Part shown: positions 51,111 to 60,573 of the stretch, in pieces | How positions within the stretch are numbered: the first letter of the stretch is position 1 | How the letters are laid out: every line of letters starts with the position of its first letter | Assembly (NCBI GenBank): GCA_002344055.1 | Contig: DDTH01000018.1 | Coordinates: 124,219-188,218, forward strand | DNA: 64,000 nt | Direction: 5' to 3' | Origin: Sphingomonadales bacterium UBA2369 | GTDB lineage: Bacteria > Pseudomonadota > Alphaproteobacteria > Sphingomonadales > Sphingomonadaceae | The notes under the pieces: model-generated | What the model was told of the DNA's origin: nothing | Seen by the model: the letters and a program-made list of their open reading frames with translations, nothing else | Database searches by the model: none | Made by a program: the position numbers and the translations under genes

Positions 51111-53546
51111 ATGCTCAGCCTGCGCGAATACCGCGGCAAAGCCGCCCTGCTCGCCGACTTCCTCCCCTGGGCGGCGCTGGTCGGCGAGGGTGTCGTTCTC
51201 AACAAGGACGGTTCTTACCAGCGCACCGCCCGCTTCCGGGGCCCCGACCTCGATTCCGCGACCCCAGCAGAGTTGGTGGCGACGACCGCGCGTTTGAACG
51301 GCGCGCTGCGCCGGCTGGGCTCGGGATGGTCGATCTTCGTCGAGGCGCAACGCGTCCCCGCCAACGCCTATCCCGACGACAGTTTTCCCGATGCCGTCTC
51401 CGCCCTGGTCGAGCGCGAGCGGCGTGAGCAATTCCGCGAGGAGGGCGCCCACTTCGACAGCCGCTATTTCATCACCTTGCTGTGGATGCCGCCGCCCGAG
51501 GACGCGGCGCGGGCCGAAGGCTGGCTCTACGAGGGCCGCGCTCGGACCGGCGTGGATCCTTGGGAGCAGGTCAAGGGCTTCACCGACCGCAGCGATCGCC
51601 TCGTCCAGCTTCTCGAAGGGGCCATGCCCGAAATCGCCTGGCTCGACGATGCCGAGACGCTGACCTACCTCCATTCGACGGTTTCCACGAAGCGCCAACG
51701 CGTGCGCGTTCCCGAGACGCCGATGCACCTCGACGCGCTGCTCGCCGACGAGCCGCTGGTGGGCGGACTCGAGCCCCGGCTCGGTGACGCCTATCTGCGC
51801 ACGCTGACCATCGTCGGCTTTCCGACCTCGACCTTCCCCGGCCTGCTCGATGAGTTGAACCGGCTGGCCTTTCCATACCGCTGGTCGACGCGGGCGGTGA
51901 TGCTCGACAAGGTCGATGCGGCCAAGCTGCTGTCGCGCATCCGTCGCCAGTGGTTCGCCAAGCGCAAGTCGGTCGCCGCCATCCTCAAGGAGGTAATGAC
52001 CAACGAGGCCTCGGCGCTAGTCGACAGCGACGCCGCCAACAAGGCGGCGGACGCGGACCTCGCGCTTCAGGAGCTCGGCTCCGACGCGGTCGGCCAGGCC
52101 TACGTCACGGCCACGGTGACGGTGTGGGACGCCGATCCGAACGTCGCCGCCGAGAAGCTGCGCTTGGTCGAGAAGATCATCCAGAGCCGCGACTTCACGG
52201 TCATCACCGAAGGCATGAACGCGGTCGAGGCTTGGCTCGGCAGCCTTCCGGGCCATGTCTACGCCAATGTTCGGCAACCGCCGGTCTCCACGCTCAATCT
52301 CGCCCACATGATCCCACTGAGCGCCGTGTGGGCGGGCCCGGAACGGGACGAGCATTTCGGTGCGCCCCCCTTGCTCTACGGCAAGACCGAAGGCTCGACC
52401 CCGTTCCGGCTGTCCCTTCACGTCGGCGATGTCGGGCACACGCTGGTCGTCGGACCGACCGGAGCGGGCAAGTCCGTCTTGCTGGCGCTTATGGCGCTCC
52501 AGTTCCGGCGCTATGAGGGCGCGCAAGTCTTCGCCTTCGATTTCGGCGGCTCGATCCGCGCCGCCGCGCTTGCCTGCGGCGGTGATTGGCAGGATCTGGG
52601 CGGCAGTCTGTCAGACGACGTCGGTGAGGGCGTCCAGCTCCAGCCGCTCGCCCGAATCGACGAAGCCGCCGAGCGCGCCTGGGCGGCCGACTGGCTCGGC
52701 GCCATCCTCGTGGAAGAGGGTCTCGCGGTCGATCCAGCCGCCAAGGAGCATCTGTGGTCGGCGCTGACTTCGCTCGCCTCCGCACCGCCCGCCGAGCGGA
52801 CACTGACGGGCCTCGCGGTCCTACTCCAGTCGCAGCCGCTCAAGCAGGCCCTCGCGCCCTATTGCGTCGGAGGACCGTGGGGCCGTCTGCTCGACGCTGA
52901 GACGGAGCGGCTCGGCGACGCGGACTTCCAGGCCTTCGAGACCGAGGGCCTGATCGGTGCGGCCTCGGCCGCCGCCGTTCTGTCCTATCTGTTCCACCGC
53001 ATTGAGGGTCGGCTCGACGGCTCGCCGACGATGATCATCATCGACGAGGGGTGGTTGGTGCTCGACAGCCCGGCCTTCGCCGCGCAGCTGCGGGAGTGGC
53101 TGAAGACGCTGCGAAAAAAGAACGCGAGCGTCGTCTTCGCAACCCAGAGCCTCGCCGACATCGAGACAAGCGTCATCGCGCCGGCGGTGATCGAAAGCTG
53201 CCCGACACGAATCTTCCTCCCCAACGAGCGAGCTTTCGAGCCGCAGATCGCGGCGGTCTACGGCCGGTTTGGGTTGAACGACCGTCAGATCGAAATCCTC
53301 AGCCGGGCGACGCCCAAGCGCGACTATTATTGCCAGTCGCGCCGCGGCAACCGGCTGTTCGAGCTTGGTCTCGGCGAGGTCGCGATGGCCTTCGTCGCCG
53401 CCTCTTCCAAGACCGATCAGCTCCGCATCGCCGAGCTAACCAACGCTCACGGCCGCGAAGATTTCGCAGCCGCCTGGCTGCGCGCGCGCGGCGCCGCCTG
53501 GGCGGCCGACCTCCTACCCACCGCGCAAGAGGAACTCTCACCATGA
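51111..53546 (+). CDS. trbE: TrbE, conjugal transfer ATPase (VirB4 family)
   Basis: 811 residues. N-terminus MLSLREYRGKAALLADFLPWAAL is the family signature. Walker A VVGPTGAGKSVLLALM near residues 446-461 and Walker B TMIIIDEGWLVLDSPAF near 642-658. It energises pilus assembly and DNA transfer. ATG two bases after the trbD stop; overlaps trbJ by four bases. The largest Trb component. Confidence 0.95.
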   Translation: MLSLREYRGKAALLADFLPWAALVGEGVVLNKDGSYQRTARFRGPDLDSATPAELVATTARLNGALRRLGSGWSIFVEAQRVPANAYPDDSFPDAVSALVERERREQFREEGAHFDSRYFITLLWMPPPEDAARAEGWLYEGRARTGVDPWEQVKGFTDRSDRLVQLLEGAMPEIAWLDDAETLTYLHSTVSTKRQRVRVPETPMHLDALLADEPLVGGLEPRLGDAYLRTLTIVGFPTSTFPGLLDELNRLAFPYRWSTRAVMLDKVDAAKLLSRIRRQWFAKRKSVAAILKEVMTNEASALVDSDAANKAADADLALQELGSDAVGQAYVTATVTVWDADPNVAAEKLRLVEKIIQSRDFTVITEGMNAVEAWLGSLPGHVYANVRQPPVSTLNLAHMIPLSAVWAGPERDEHFGAPPLLYGKTEGSTPFRLSLHVGDVGHTLVVGPTGAGKSVLLALMALQFRRYEGAQVFAFDFGGSIRAAALACGGDWQDLGGSLSDDVGEGVQLQPLARIDEAAERAWAADWLGAILVEEGLAVDPAAKEHLWSALTSLASAPPAERTLTGLAVLLQSQPLKQALAPYCVGGPWGRLLDAETERLGDADFQAFETEGLIGAASAAAVLSYLFHRIEGRLDGSPTMIIIDEGWLVLDSPAFAAQLREWLKTLRKKNASVVFATQSLADIETSVIAPAVIESCPTRIFLPNERAFEPQIAAVYGRFGLNDRQIEILSRATPKRDYYCQSRRGNRLFELGLGEVAMAFVAASSKTDQLRIAELTNAHGREDFAAAWLRARGAAWAADLLPTAQEELSP

Positions 53547-54289
53547 CCCGTTTCCTACACCGCGGCCTGCTGGCCGCCGCCGCGTCGCTCGCCGTGATGT
53601 CGGTGTCGGCTCCCGCCCATGCCCAGCTTGGCGGGATCGTCTACGATCCTACGAACTACGCCTCGAACGTCCTGCAGGCGGCGCGAGCGCTGGAACAGAT
53701 CAACAATCAAATCCAGAGCCTTCAGAACGAGGCGACGTCGCTGCTCAATCAGGCGCGAAATCTGAACTCGCTGCCGCTCAACCAGCTTCAGGAGCTGCAA
53801 AGTCAGTTTCAACGCACCCAGCAGTTGCTCGGCCAGGCGCAGCGGCTCGCCTACGACGTCCAGAGCATCGACACCGCCTTCGCCCAGCGCTACCGCGGCA
53901 CGAACCTGTCCGGCAACGACCGCACCCTGGTCGATGGCGCGCGCGACCGCTGGCAGGACAGCGTCGCCGCTTTCGAGGATTCGTTGCGCGTCCAGGCCGG
54001 CGTCGTCGGCAACATCGATGGCTCGCGCGCGACGCTCGACCGGCTGGTGACCGCCAGCCAGTCGGCCACCGGGGCTCTCCAGGCGGCGCAGGCCGGCAAC
54101 CAGCTCGTTGCGCTGCAGTCGCAACAGCTCGCCGACCTGACCGCGCTGCTCGCGGCGCAGGGGCGCGCTCAGTCGCTCGATATGGCCCAGCGCGCCGCCG
54201 ACCAAGCGCAGGCGCGCGAACAGCTCCGCCGCTTTCTGACTCCGCGTCACGGCTACCAGCCGGGCAATGCGCGGATGTTCCGGGACTGA
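53543..54289 (+). CDS. trbJ: TrbJ, P-type conjugative transfer protein (VirB5-like)
   Basis: 248 residues. Signal peptide ending PAHAQLGG (about residues 25-32). Then GIVYDPTNYASNVLQAARALEQINNQIQSLQNEA and a long coiled-coil of Gln-rich helices, as in TrbJ/VirB5 pilus-tip proteins. Periplasmic or pilus-associated. Confidence 0.92.
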   Translation: MTRFLHRGLLAAAASLAVMSVSAPAHAQLGGIVYDPTNYASNVLQAARALEQINNQIQSLQNEATSLLNQARNLNSLPLNQLQELQSQFQRTQQLLGQAQRLAYDVQSIDTAFAQRYRGTNLSGNDRTLVDGARDRWQDSVAAFEDSLRVQAGVVGNIDGSRATLDRLVTASQSATGALQAAQAGNQLVALQSQQLADLTALLAAQGRAQSLDMAQRAADQAQAREQLRRFLTPRHGYQPGNARMFRD

Positions 54290-54293
54290 ATCC

Positions 54294-54596
54294 ATGGACG
54301 GAAAGCTCCTCGCCCGCATCGCCGCCGTCGTCTTCGTCGCCATCGCCATCACGATGACGGCGATCGAGATGAGCCGGACGTCCGCCCCGCCGCGCCCGGC
54401 CTCGGCCGCGCAGACGGAGGCGATGCGGCCCGAAGATCCGCTGCTGATTGAGCTTCGGCGCTGCCAGTCGATCGGCGCAGCCGGGGCGAGTGATCCCGAC
54501 TGCCTCGCCGCGTGGGCCGAAAATCGCCGCCGCTTCCTCGCGCCCGGCGCGCGACCCGCCGCCCGCATCTCCGGCGGCGATCAGGCTGAGAACTGA
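54294..54596 (+). CDS. trbK: TrbK-like entry exclusion candidate (TrbK-alt)
   Basis: 100 residues with one N-terminal membrane helix (LARIAAVVFVAIAITMTAIEM) and a conserved RCQSIGAAGASDPDCLAAWAENRRRF motif with two cysteines, the pattern of the alternative TrbK family in trb operons. It would act in surface exclusion. Lies between trbJ and trbL, the standard place. Confidence 0.82.
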   Translation: MDGKLLARIAAVVFVAIAITMTAIEMSRTSAPPRPASAAQTEAMRPEDPLLIELRRCQSIGAAGASDPDCLAAWAENRRRFLAPGARPAARISGGDQAEN

Positions 54597-54598
54597 GC

Positions 54599-55909
54599 AT
54601 GGGCGGCACCGGCGTCGTTGATCGCTTCCTGGACGTCTTCACCCGCTATATCGACAGCGGGTTTGGACTTCTGGGCGGCGAGGTGGCGTTCATCGCCACG
54701 ACCTTGATCGTTATCGACGTGACCCTGGCCGCACTGTTCTGGAGCTGGGGCGCGGACGACGACATCCTCGCGAAGCTCATCAAGAAGACCCTGTTCGTCG
54801 GAATCTTCGCCTATATCATCGGCAACTGGAACAGCCTGGCGCGGATCGTCTTCGAGAGCTTCGCGGGGCTCGGCCTGAAAGCATCGGGCACGGGGTTCAC
54901 AGCCACCGAATTGCTCCAGCCCGGCCGCATCGCCCAGCTCGGTCTCGACGCCGCCCAGCCTATCCTGGACTCGATCTCAGACCTGATGGGCTGGGTGTCG
55001 TTCTTCGAGAACTTCATCCAGATCGCGGTGCTTTTGATCGCCTGGCTGTTTGTCGTGCTGGCGTTCTTCATTCTCGCGATCCAGCTCTTCATCACCCTGA
55101 TCGAGTTCAAACTGGCGACCTTGGTCGGCTTTGTGCTGATTCCGTTCGGCCTGTTCGGCAAGACCGCTTTCATGGCCGAGCGCGTACTCGGCCATGTCGT
55201 CTCCTCGGGCGTCAAGGTGTTGGTCTTGGCGGTGATCATCGGCATCGGCTCGACCCTGTTCGAGGAGTTCCGGCTCGATTTCGGAGGCGCGCAGCCGTCG
55301 ATCGAGGACGCGATGGTGATCGTGCTCGCCTCGCTCTGCCTCCTTGGCCTCGGCATCTTCGGCCCCGGCATCGCCACCGGCATCGTCTCGGGCGGGCCGC
55401 AGCTCGGCGCGGGCGCAGCGGCCGGAACGGCGCTCGCCGCCGGCGGCGTGCTCGCAGGCGGCGCTGCGGCAGGCAAGCTCGCCATGAGCGCGGGGTCCAG
55501 CGCCGTGGCCGGCGCGGCGACCGGTAGCGCACGTTTGGCCGGCGGCGCGAGCGGAGCTTACGCCTTGGGATCCGCCGGGAAGAGCGGCGCAAGCGCCGTG
55601 GCAGGCGGGGTCGGGGCGGTCGGACAGGCGGCGGGCGGTGCGGCCGCCTCGCCCCTCAGGCGCGCCGCCGACGCGCTGCGCGACAACTTCAAGCAGGGCG
55701 CGCGGGGCGCGGTGGCGGCGACCGGCGGAACGATCACCGGCGGTCCGGCGCCCGTTGGACCCGCCGAGCCCGGCGGGCCGCCTGCCTGGGCGCAGGCGAT
55801 GCGCCGCCGCCAGACCATGACCCACGGCGCGACCGTCGCCGCCCATACGCTTCGCGGCGGCGACGGCGGCGGCTCCGGCGCCGCGGTCGACGTGAGCCAG
55901 AAGGACTGA
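54599..55909 (+). CDS. trbL: TrbL, polytopic mating-channel protein (VirB6 family)
   Basis: 436 residues. Five or six membrane helices in residues 30-260 (FIATTLIVIDVTLAALFWSW, AVLLIAWLFVVLAFFILAIQ and others). The C-terminal third is Gly/Ala-rich and low-complexity (about residues 260-436), then the tail PAWAQAMRRRQ. Inner-membrane channel component. Confidence 0.92.
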   Translation: MGGTGVVDRFLDVFTRYIDSGFGLLGGEVAFIATTLIVIDVTLAALFWSWGADDDILAKLIKKTLFVGIFAYIIGNWNSLARIVFESFAGLGLKASGTGFTATELLQPGRIAQLGLDAAQPILDSISDLMGWVSFFENFIQIAVLLIAWLFVVLAFFILAIQLFITLIEFKLATLVGFVLIPFGLFGKTAFMAERVLGHVVSSGVKVLVLAVIIGIGSTLFEEFRLDFGGAQPSIEDAMVIVLASLCLLGLGIFGPGIATGIVSGGPQLGAGAAAGTALAAGGVLAGGAAAGKLAMSAGSSAVAGAATGSARLAGGASGAYALGSAGKSGASAVAGGVGAVGQAAGGAAASPLRRAADALRDNFKQGARGAVAATGGTITGGPAPVGPAEPGGPPAWAQAMRRRQTMTHGATVAAHTLRGGDGGGSGAAVDVSQKD

Positions 55910-55912
55910 TCC

Positions 55913-56596
55913 ATGTTCAAGCGCCCGACCATCCGCTACAGCAAGACGCCCGAGCCTGAGACGCCTTACCAGCGCGCTGCCCAGGCCTGGGATGACCGCA
56001 TCGGCTCAGCCCGCGTCCAGGCGAGGAACTGGCGCCTTGCCTTCTTCGCCACGATCGTCATCTCCGGGCTGCTGACCGGCGGCTTGGTCTGGCAGTCGGC
56101 GCGCGGCCACATCGTCCCTTGGGTTGTCGAGGTCGACAAACTCGGCGAGGCGCGGGTGGTCGAGCCGGCCACGGCCGACTACCGCCCGACAGACCCCCAG
56201 GTCGCGTTCCACCTCGCGCGCTTCATCGAGCAGGTCCGCTCGGTCCCCGCCGACCCTATCATCGTCCGGCAAAATTGGCTGAGGGCCTACGACTTCACGA
56301 CCGACCGAGGCGCCCTGGCGCTCAACGACTACGCCCGCGCCAACGACCCCTTCGCCAACGTCGGGCGGATCGCGGTCTCGGTCGAGGTCTCTAGCGTGGT
56401 GCGCGCATCGCCCGACAGCTTCCGCATCGGCTGGACCGAGCGCCGCTACCAGGACGGCGGCCTCGCCTCGACCGAACGCTGGTCGGCCATCGTCACCGTC
56501 GTCATCCAGCCGCCGCGCACCCCCGACCAGCTGCGCAAGAACCCGCTCGGCCTGTTCGTCAACGCCATCAACTGGTCGAAGGAGCTGTCCCAATGA
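55913..56596 (+). CDS. trbF: TrbF, conjugal transfer protein (VirB8 family)
   Basis: 227 residues. MFKRPTIRYSKTPEPETPYQRAAQAWDDRIGSARVQARNWR is the cytoplasmic N-terminus, one membrane helix follows (FFATIVISGLLTGGLVW), and a periplasmic VirB8 domain contains VVEVDKLGEARVVEPA and WTERRYQDGGLASTERWSAI. Scaffold of the channel. ATG three bases after the trbL stop region. Confidence 0.93.
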   Translation: MFKRPTIRYSKTPEPETPYQRAAQAWDDRIGSARVQARNWRLAFFATIVISGLLTGGLVWQSARGHIVPWVVEVDKLGEARVVEPATADYRPTDPQVAFHLARFIEQVRSVPADPIIVRQNWLRAYDFTTDRGALALNDYARANDPFANVGRIAVSVEVSSVVRASPDSFRIGWTERRYQDGGLASTERWSAIVTVVIQPPRTPDQLRKNPLGLFVNAINWSKELSQ

Positions 56597-57633
56597 CCCC
56601 CGCCGATACGCTGTTCCGTCGCGCCGCCTTTCCGGCCTTCCGTAGATCCGCGCTCACGGCCCTGCTGATTTCCGCCTCCGGGCTCGCCGGCTGCGCCACG
56701 CGCGGCGATCGCCCGCCGATCATCAGTTACGACGCGCCGCTAGTTGCGGCGGTCGAGATGCCCGCGCCTCCGCCGGCGCGGGTCGAGGTGGTGGCGATCC
56801 CCGAACCGCTGCCGCTGCCTGGCCAGCTGCGGCCCATCGACGAGACGCCGGCGCCGGCCGAGGCGGCGGATCCGCGTGCACGCATAGGGGCGGCCAACGT
56901 CGCGGCGCGCATCGAGCCGGTGCGCGACGGTTTCATCAACGCGATGCAGGTCTATCCCTGGAGCGATGGCGCGCTTTATCAGGTCTACGCCTCGCCCGGC
57001 CAGGTCACCGACATCGTCCTGCAGGAGGGCGAGCAACTGGTCGGGCCCGGGCCGGTAGCGGCAGGTGACACGGTCCGCTGGGTCATAGGCGACACGGTGA
57101 GTGGGGCTGGCGCGACCCAGCGCATCCACATCCTCGTCAAACCGACCCGGCCCGACCTCTCGACCAACCTCGTCATCAACACCGACCGCCGGACCTATCA
57201 CCTCGAGCTCCGCGCGACGCAGCGGACCTGGATGGCGTCGGTGTCCTGGACCTATCCGGCCGACCAGCTGATAGCGCTCCGCGGCCAGAACGCCGCCGCG
57301 GCCGCCGCCGCGCCGGTGGCGGCTGGCGTCGACATCGCCGCGCTCCAGTTCCGTTACCGCATCGAGGGCGACCGTCCGCCATGGCGGCCGCTGCGCGCCT
57401 TCGACGACGGCCGCCAGGTGTTCATCGAGTTTCCCGCCGGGATCGGCCAGGGCGAGATGCCGCCCTTATTCGTGATTGGCGCCGGCGGCGGCGGCGAGCT
57501 GGTCAACTACCGCGTCGCTGGCCGGCACATCATCGTCGATCGGCTTTTCGCCGCCGCCGAACTTCGCCTTGGCGACGGTCGCACCGAGCAGCGCGTGCGC
57601 GTGACGCGCACGGACGGGAGGGATCGGCGATGA
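56593..57633 (+). CDS. trbG: TrbG, outer-membrane channel component (VirB9 family)
   Basis: 346 residues. Lipoprotein-like signal with LISASGLAGC; VYPWSDGALYQVYASPGQVTDIVLQEGE and WVIGDTVSGAG are the N-terminal VirB9 core; FRYRIEGDRPPWRPLRAFDDGRQVFIEFP is the C-terminal domain. Together with TrbI it forms the core complex. ATGA overlap with trbF. Confidence 0.93.
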   Translation: MTPADTLFRRAAFPAFRRSALTALLISASGLAGCATRGDRPPIISYDAPLVAAVEMPAPPPARVEVVAIPEPLPLPGQLRPIDETPAPAEAADPRARIGAANVAARIEPVRDGFINAMQVYPWSDGALYQVYASPGQVTDIVLQEGEQLVGPGPVAAGDTVRWVIGDTVSGAGATQRIHILVKPTRPDLSTNLVINTDRRTYHLELRATQRTWMASVSWTYPADQLIALRGQNAAAAAAAPVAAGVDIAALQFRYRIEGDRPPWRPLRAFDDGRQVFIEFPAGIGQGEMPPLFVIGAGGGGELVNYRVAGRHIIVDRLFAAAELRLGDGRTEQRVRVTRTDGRDRR

Positions 57634-58877
57634 TCGATGACGAACAGGCGCTCGAAGCCGCCGAACCCGCGGCGCGCCGTCCGCCGCCCGACCTGCGGCT
57701 GCGCGGTGATCCGCCCCGCGTCATGCGCCTATCGCGCAAAGCGCTGGCGGTGATGGGGACGATCGCGGGCGTTGGCGTCGGCGGGGCGCTGATCTACGCG
57801 CTTCAGCCGCAGTCCGCTCGCGCGCCCGACGAGCTTTACAACACTGACGGCAGGCCCGCCGCCGAGACCATCGCCAGCGCGCCGCAGGACTATGGCCAGG
57901 TGCCCCAACTCGGCCCGCCTCTCCCAGGCGATCTCGGCCGGCCGATCGTGAGCGCCCAGGCGCGCGGCGCCGAGGTGCCGACGCCGCCGATCGGGGCGGG
58001 CGCCGCGCCGCCGCCGAGCGCGGCCGAGACCGCTGCGGAGCAGGCAAGGCAGCGGGCACAGCAGGAGCGGGAGTCCGCCCGCATGAGCGGCGTCTTCCTC
58101 GGGCGCGGCGGCGCGAGCGGTGGCGCGGAGGGCCCGGCCGCAGCTATCGCCAACCCCTTGCTCGGCCTCGCTCAGCTCGGCGGCCAGCAGCCTCCCGCCG
58201 CAGCCCCCGCCGCGCAGACGGTGTCGGCCGTGAGCGCGCGACGAGCCTTCCTTGCCGGCGAGACCGACCGGCGCACGGTCAGCGCCGAACGGCTGGCTGC
58301 GCCGGCCTCACCCTACCTGGTTCAGGCTGGGAGCCTGATCTCGGCGGCGCTGATCACCGGGCTGCGATCGGACTTGCCGGGTCAGGTGACCGCGCAGGTC
58401 ACCGAAAGCGTCTACGATAGCCCCACGGGACGCATCCTGCTCATTCCGCAGGGCGCGCGGCTGATCGGGGACTATGACGATCAAGTCGGTTTCGGCCAGC
58501 GCCGGGTGCTGGTGGCCTGGACGCGGCTTATCCTGCCGAACGGCAGGTCGATCGTCCTTGATCGCCAATCCGCCAGCGACGCCGATGGATACGCGGGGCT
58601 GGAGGATCAGGTCGATCAACACTGGGGAGCGCTGGCCAAGGCGGCAGGCTTGTCGACGCTCTTGAGCTTTGGCGCTCAGCTTGCCGCCGAGGACAGTTCG
58701 AGCGACCTCGTTCGCGCTCTCCGCGACGGCGGTCAAACCACCTTGAATCAAGCCGGGCAGGAACTTGTGCGGCGGCAGCTCAATGTGCCTCCTACGCTGA
58801 CTGTTCGTCCGGGATTTCCCGTGCGCGTCGTCGTCAGCCGAGATCTCGTTCTCGAACCCTGGGAAAGCGGTCGATGA
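57630..58877 (+). CDS. trbI: TrbI, core-complex protein (VirB10 family)
   Basis: 415 residues. Cytoplasmic N-terminus, one membrane helix (residues about 39-56), a Pro-rich linker (residues about 85-150) and the C-terminal VirB10 barrel: YLVQAGSLISAALITGLRSDLPGQVTAQVTE, LLIPQGARLIGDYDDQV, DADGYAGLEDQVDQHWG. Spans both membranes. Last core trb gene. Confidence 0.94.
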   Translation: MIDDEQALEAAEPAARRPPPDLRLRGDPPRVMRLSRKALAVMGTIAGVGVGGALIYALQPQSARAPDELYNTDGRPAAETIASAPQDYGQVPQLGPPLPGDLGRPIVSAQARGAEVPTPPIGAGAAPPPSAAETAAEQARQRAQQERESARMSGVFLGRGGASGGAEGPAAAIANPLLGLAQLGGQQPPAAAPAAQTVSAVSARRAFLAGETDRRTVSAERLAAPASPYLVQAGSLISAALITGLRSDLPGQVTAQVTESVYDSPTGRILLIPQGARLIGDYDDQVGFGQRRVLVAWTRLILPNGRSIVLDRQSASDADGYAGLEDQVDQHWGALAKAAGLSTLLSFGAQLAAEDSSSDLVRALRDGGQTTLNQAGQELVRRQLNVPPTLTVRPGFPVRVVVSRDLVLEPWESGR

Positions 58878-59110
58878 GCGCGCTGAAGTTAGGCCCGATC
58901 GCCGAGGAAAAGCCGGTTCGGGTGACGCTGGAGCTTCCCGCAGGCGTGCATCGCGACCTTGTCGCTTACGGCGAGGTTCTCGCGCGAGAAACCGGGGAGG
59001 CGCGCGCCGTCGAGCCGGCTCGCCTCGTCCCTGCGATGCTCGCGCGCTTCATGGCGACCGACCGCGGTTTCGCGAAGCTGCGCCGCTCAGGCGACCGTCA
59101 AGGCGGGTAG
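58874..59110 (+). CDS. DUF2274 domain protein
   Basis: 78 residues. LKLGPIAEEKPVRVTLELPAGVHRDLVAYGEVLARETG resembles an RHH-like DUF2274 protein, regularly the gene after trbI in these elements. Four-base overlap with trbI. Its last 13 bases overlap the convergent LysR gene. Possibly a regulator of the trb operon. Confidence 0.88.
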   Translation: MSALKLGPIAEEKPVRVTLELPAGVHRDLVAYGEVLARETGEARAVEPARLVPAMLARFMATDRGFAKLRRSGDRQGG

Positions 59111-60009
59111 CGCTCTCCGATCAAGCGCAACAGGCTGTCGAGGACCGGCGTATCGGCGTCTTCGCACCAGTAGCCCGAGAACCTGATGCTGGACACCGCG
59201 CCCGACAGTTCGAACACATCCTTGAATACCACGCCGCCGTCGTTCCGCCCCAGCGAGGCATCCGTGGTCAGGGATATGAACCGCCCCGTCGGGATCATGT
59301 GGAGAAGGTTGTCCCGGCCAACCTCCTCAACATCGACGTCAGGCGTGAAACCCGGCTCGCTGAGCCTGGCCGACACGAGGTTGGCGAGATCCTGACCGGG
59401 ATCCTCAGCCGGAAGTATGAAGCGTTCGCCGCGTAGATCCGACCAGTAGACTCGGCCTTTATCAATCAAGGGGTGATCGCTGTGAAGAGCAACAACTATA
59501 CGCTCCGACCACAGCGTCCTTCGCTCCAGGCCGAGGTCCAGAAGATCCCCGCTGATCACGGCGAAGTCGATCGCGCGCGCGTGCAGCGCCTGGGTCAGCC
59601 GGCGGCGATCTCCTTCCAGACCGACGATCCGCAATTCGGGGAAGTGCCGGAACAGATCGACGAAGAGCGAGCGCATGCTGCCGGCAGCCAATGAGGTGGA
59701 GAAGCCGATGCCGAGCTTGCCGTTGCGGCCAGCCCCAACAGCGAGCCCGTTGGCGTGCAGGCGGTCCAGGTCGGCGAGTATTCGCCGGGCGCCGTCGAGG
59801 TAGCGTAGGCCGGCTTCAGTGGGCAGCGCCCCGCGCGTCGAGCGATTGAACAGGCGAAAGCCCAGCCGATCCTCGAGAGACGCTATTCGCCGGCTCAGGG
59901 TAGCCTGCTTGATTCCCGAGGCGTGCGCGGCGCGAGCAAAGCTGAGCGTTGAAGCGGCCAGCACAGCGTAGCGAAGCGCTACGACATCGAAGGGCGCATT
60001 GCCGGGCAT
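59098..60009 (-). CDS. LysR-family transcriptional regulator
   Basis: 303 residues. HTH at the N-terminus: FDVVALRYAVLAASTLSFARAAHASGIKQATLSRRIASLEDRLGFRLFNRSTRG (residues about 7-60); the effector domain follows (GKLGIGFSTSLAAG, ELRIVGLEGDRRRL). Start at the Met before PGNAPFD. It lies 38 bases downstream of the NUDIX gene on the same strand. Target unknown; the divergent metabolic genes at 60.5 kb are candidates. Confidence 0.9.
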   Translation of the reverse strand: MPGNAPFDVVALRYAVLAASTLSFARAAHASGIKQATLSRRIASLEDRLGFRLFNRSTRGALPTEAGLRYLDGARRILADLDRLHANGLAVGAGRNGKLGIGFSTSLAAGSMRSLFVDLFRHFPELRIVGLEGDRRRLTQALHARAIDFAVISGDLLDLGLERRTLWSERIVVALHSDHPLIDKGRVYWSDLRGERFILPAEDPGQDLANLVSARLSEPGFTPDVDVEEVGRDNLLHMIPTGRFISLTTDASLGRNDGGVVFKDVFELSGAVSSIRFSGYWCEDADTPVLDSLLRLIGERYPP

Positions 60010-60047
60010 GGCCGGCCGAAGCGGCGCCTTGCGATAACCTGCCGACA

Positions 60048-60452
60048 CTAAGCGATGGGTCCAGCGGCGATCTTCGCGAAAAGCGTGACATACTCCGTCG
60101 CCGCCAATGATCGCAGGCGACACGCTTCGTCTGGTGAGAACCACCCGAGTTCGGAATGTTCGTCATTGGCCAGGATGGAGTCTCCCGACCATCGGGTCAC
60201 TCGGAAGATGCGGTACTCGCCGCCTGACGGGAGACGCGTTCGCAGCAGTTCGTCGTCGAGCTCGGCATGCACCGCGATCTCCTCGGCGATCTCGCGGACA
60301 CAAGCCTCCTCGAATGTCTCGCCAGGCTCGACCTGTCCGCCGATCACATCCCAGCAGGACGGCGCGCTTGATTTCGTCGGGCTCCGGCGTCCGAGGAGGA
60401 TACGAGAATCGCGAACCAGCACAGCACCGACCAGGTCCGCCGCCACACCCAT
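60048..60452 (-). CDS. NUDIX hydrolase
   Basis: 134 residues. The Nudix box is visible as GGQVEPGETFEEACVREIAEE, in which the usual glycine after EE-x is alanine. Start at 60452 chosen because GGGAGGAATTCATCAA precedes it. Hydrolyses some nucleoside diphosphate derivative; substrate unknown. Followed by LysR on the same strand. Confidence 0.88.
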   Translation of the reverse strand: MGVAADLVGAVLVRDSRILLGRRSPTKSSAPSCWDVIGGQVEPGETFEEACVREIAEEIAVHAELDDELLRTRLPSGGEYRIFRVTRWSGDSILANDEHSELGWFSPDEACRLRSLAATEYVTLFAKIAAGPIA

Positions 60453-60573
60453 TTGATGAATTCCTCCCGAACCGCTCAGCGCGTCCACATACGCTCATTG
60501 CCGCTTTAATATTGGATGAACTTCTCTAATATGGTTCGGACCCGAGTGCGAGTTGAGCTCGAAGCGGAAAGAC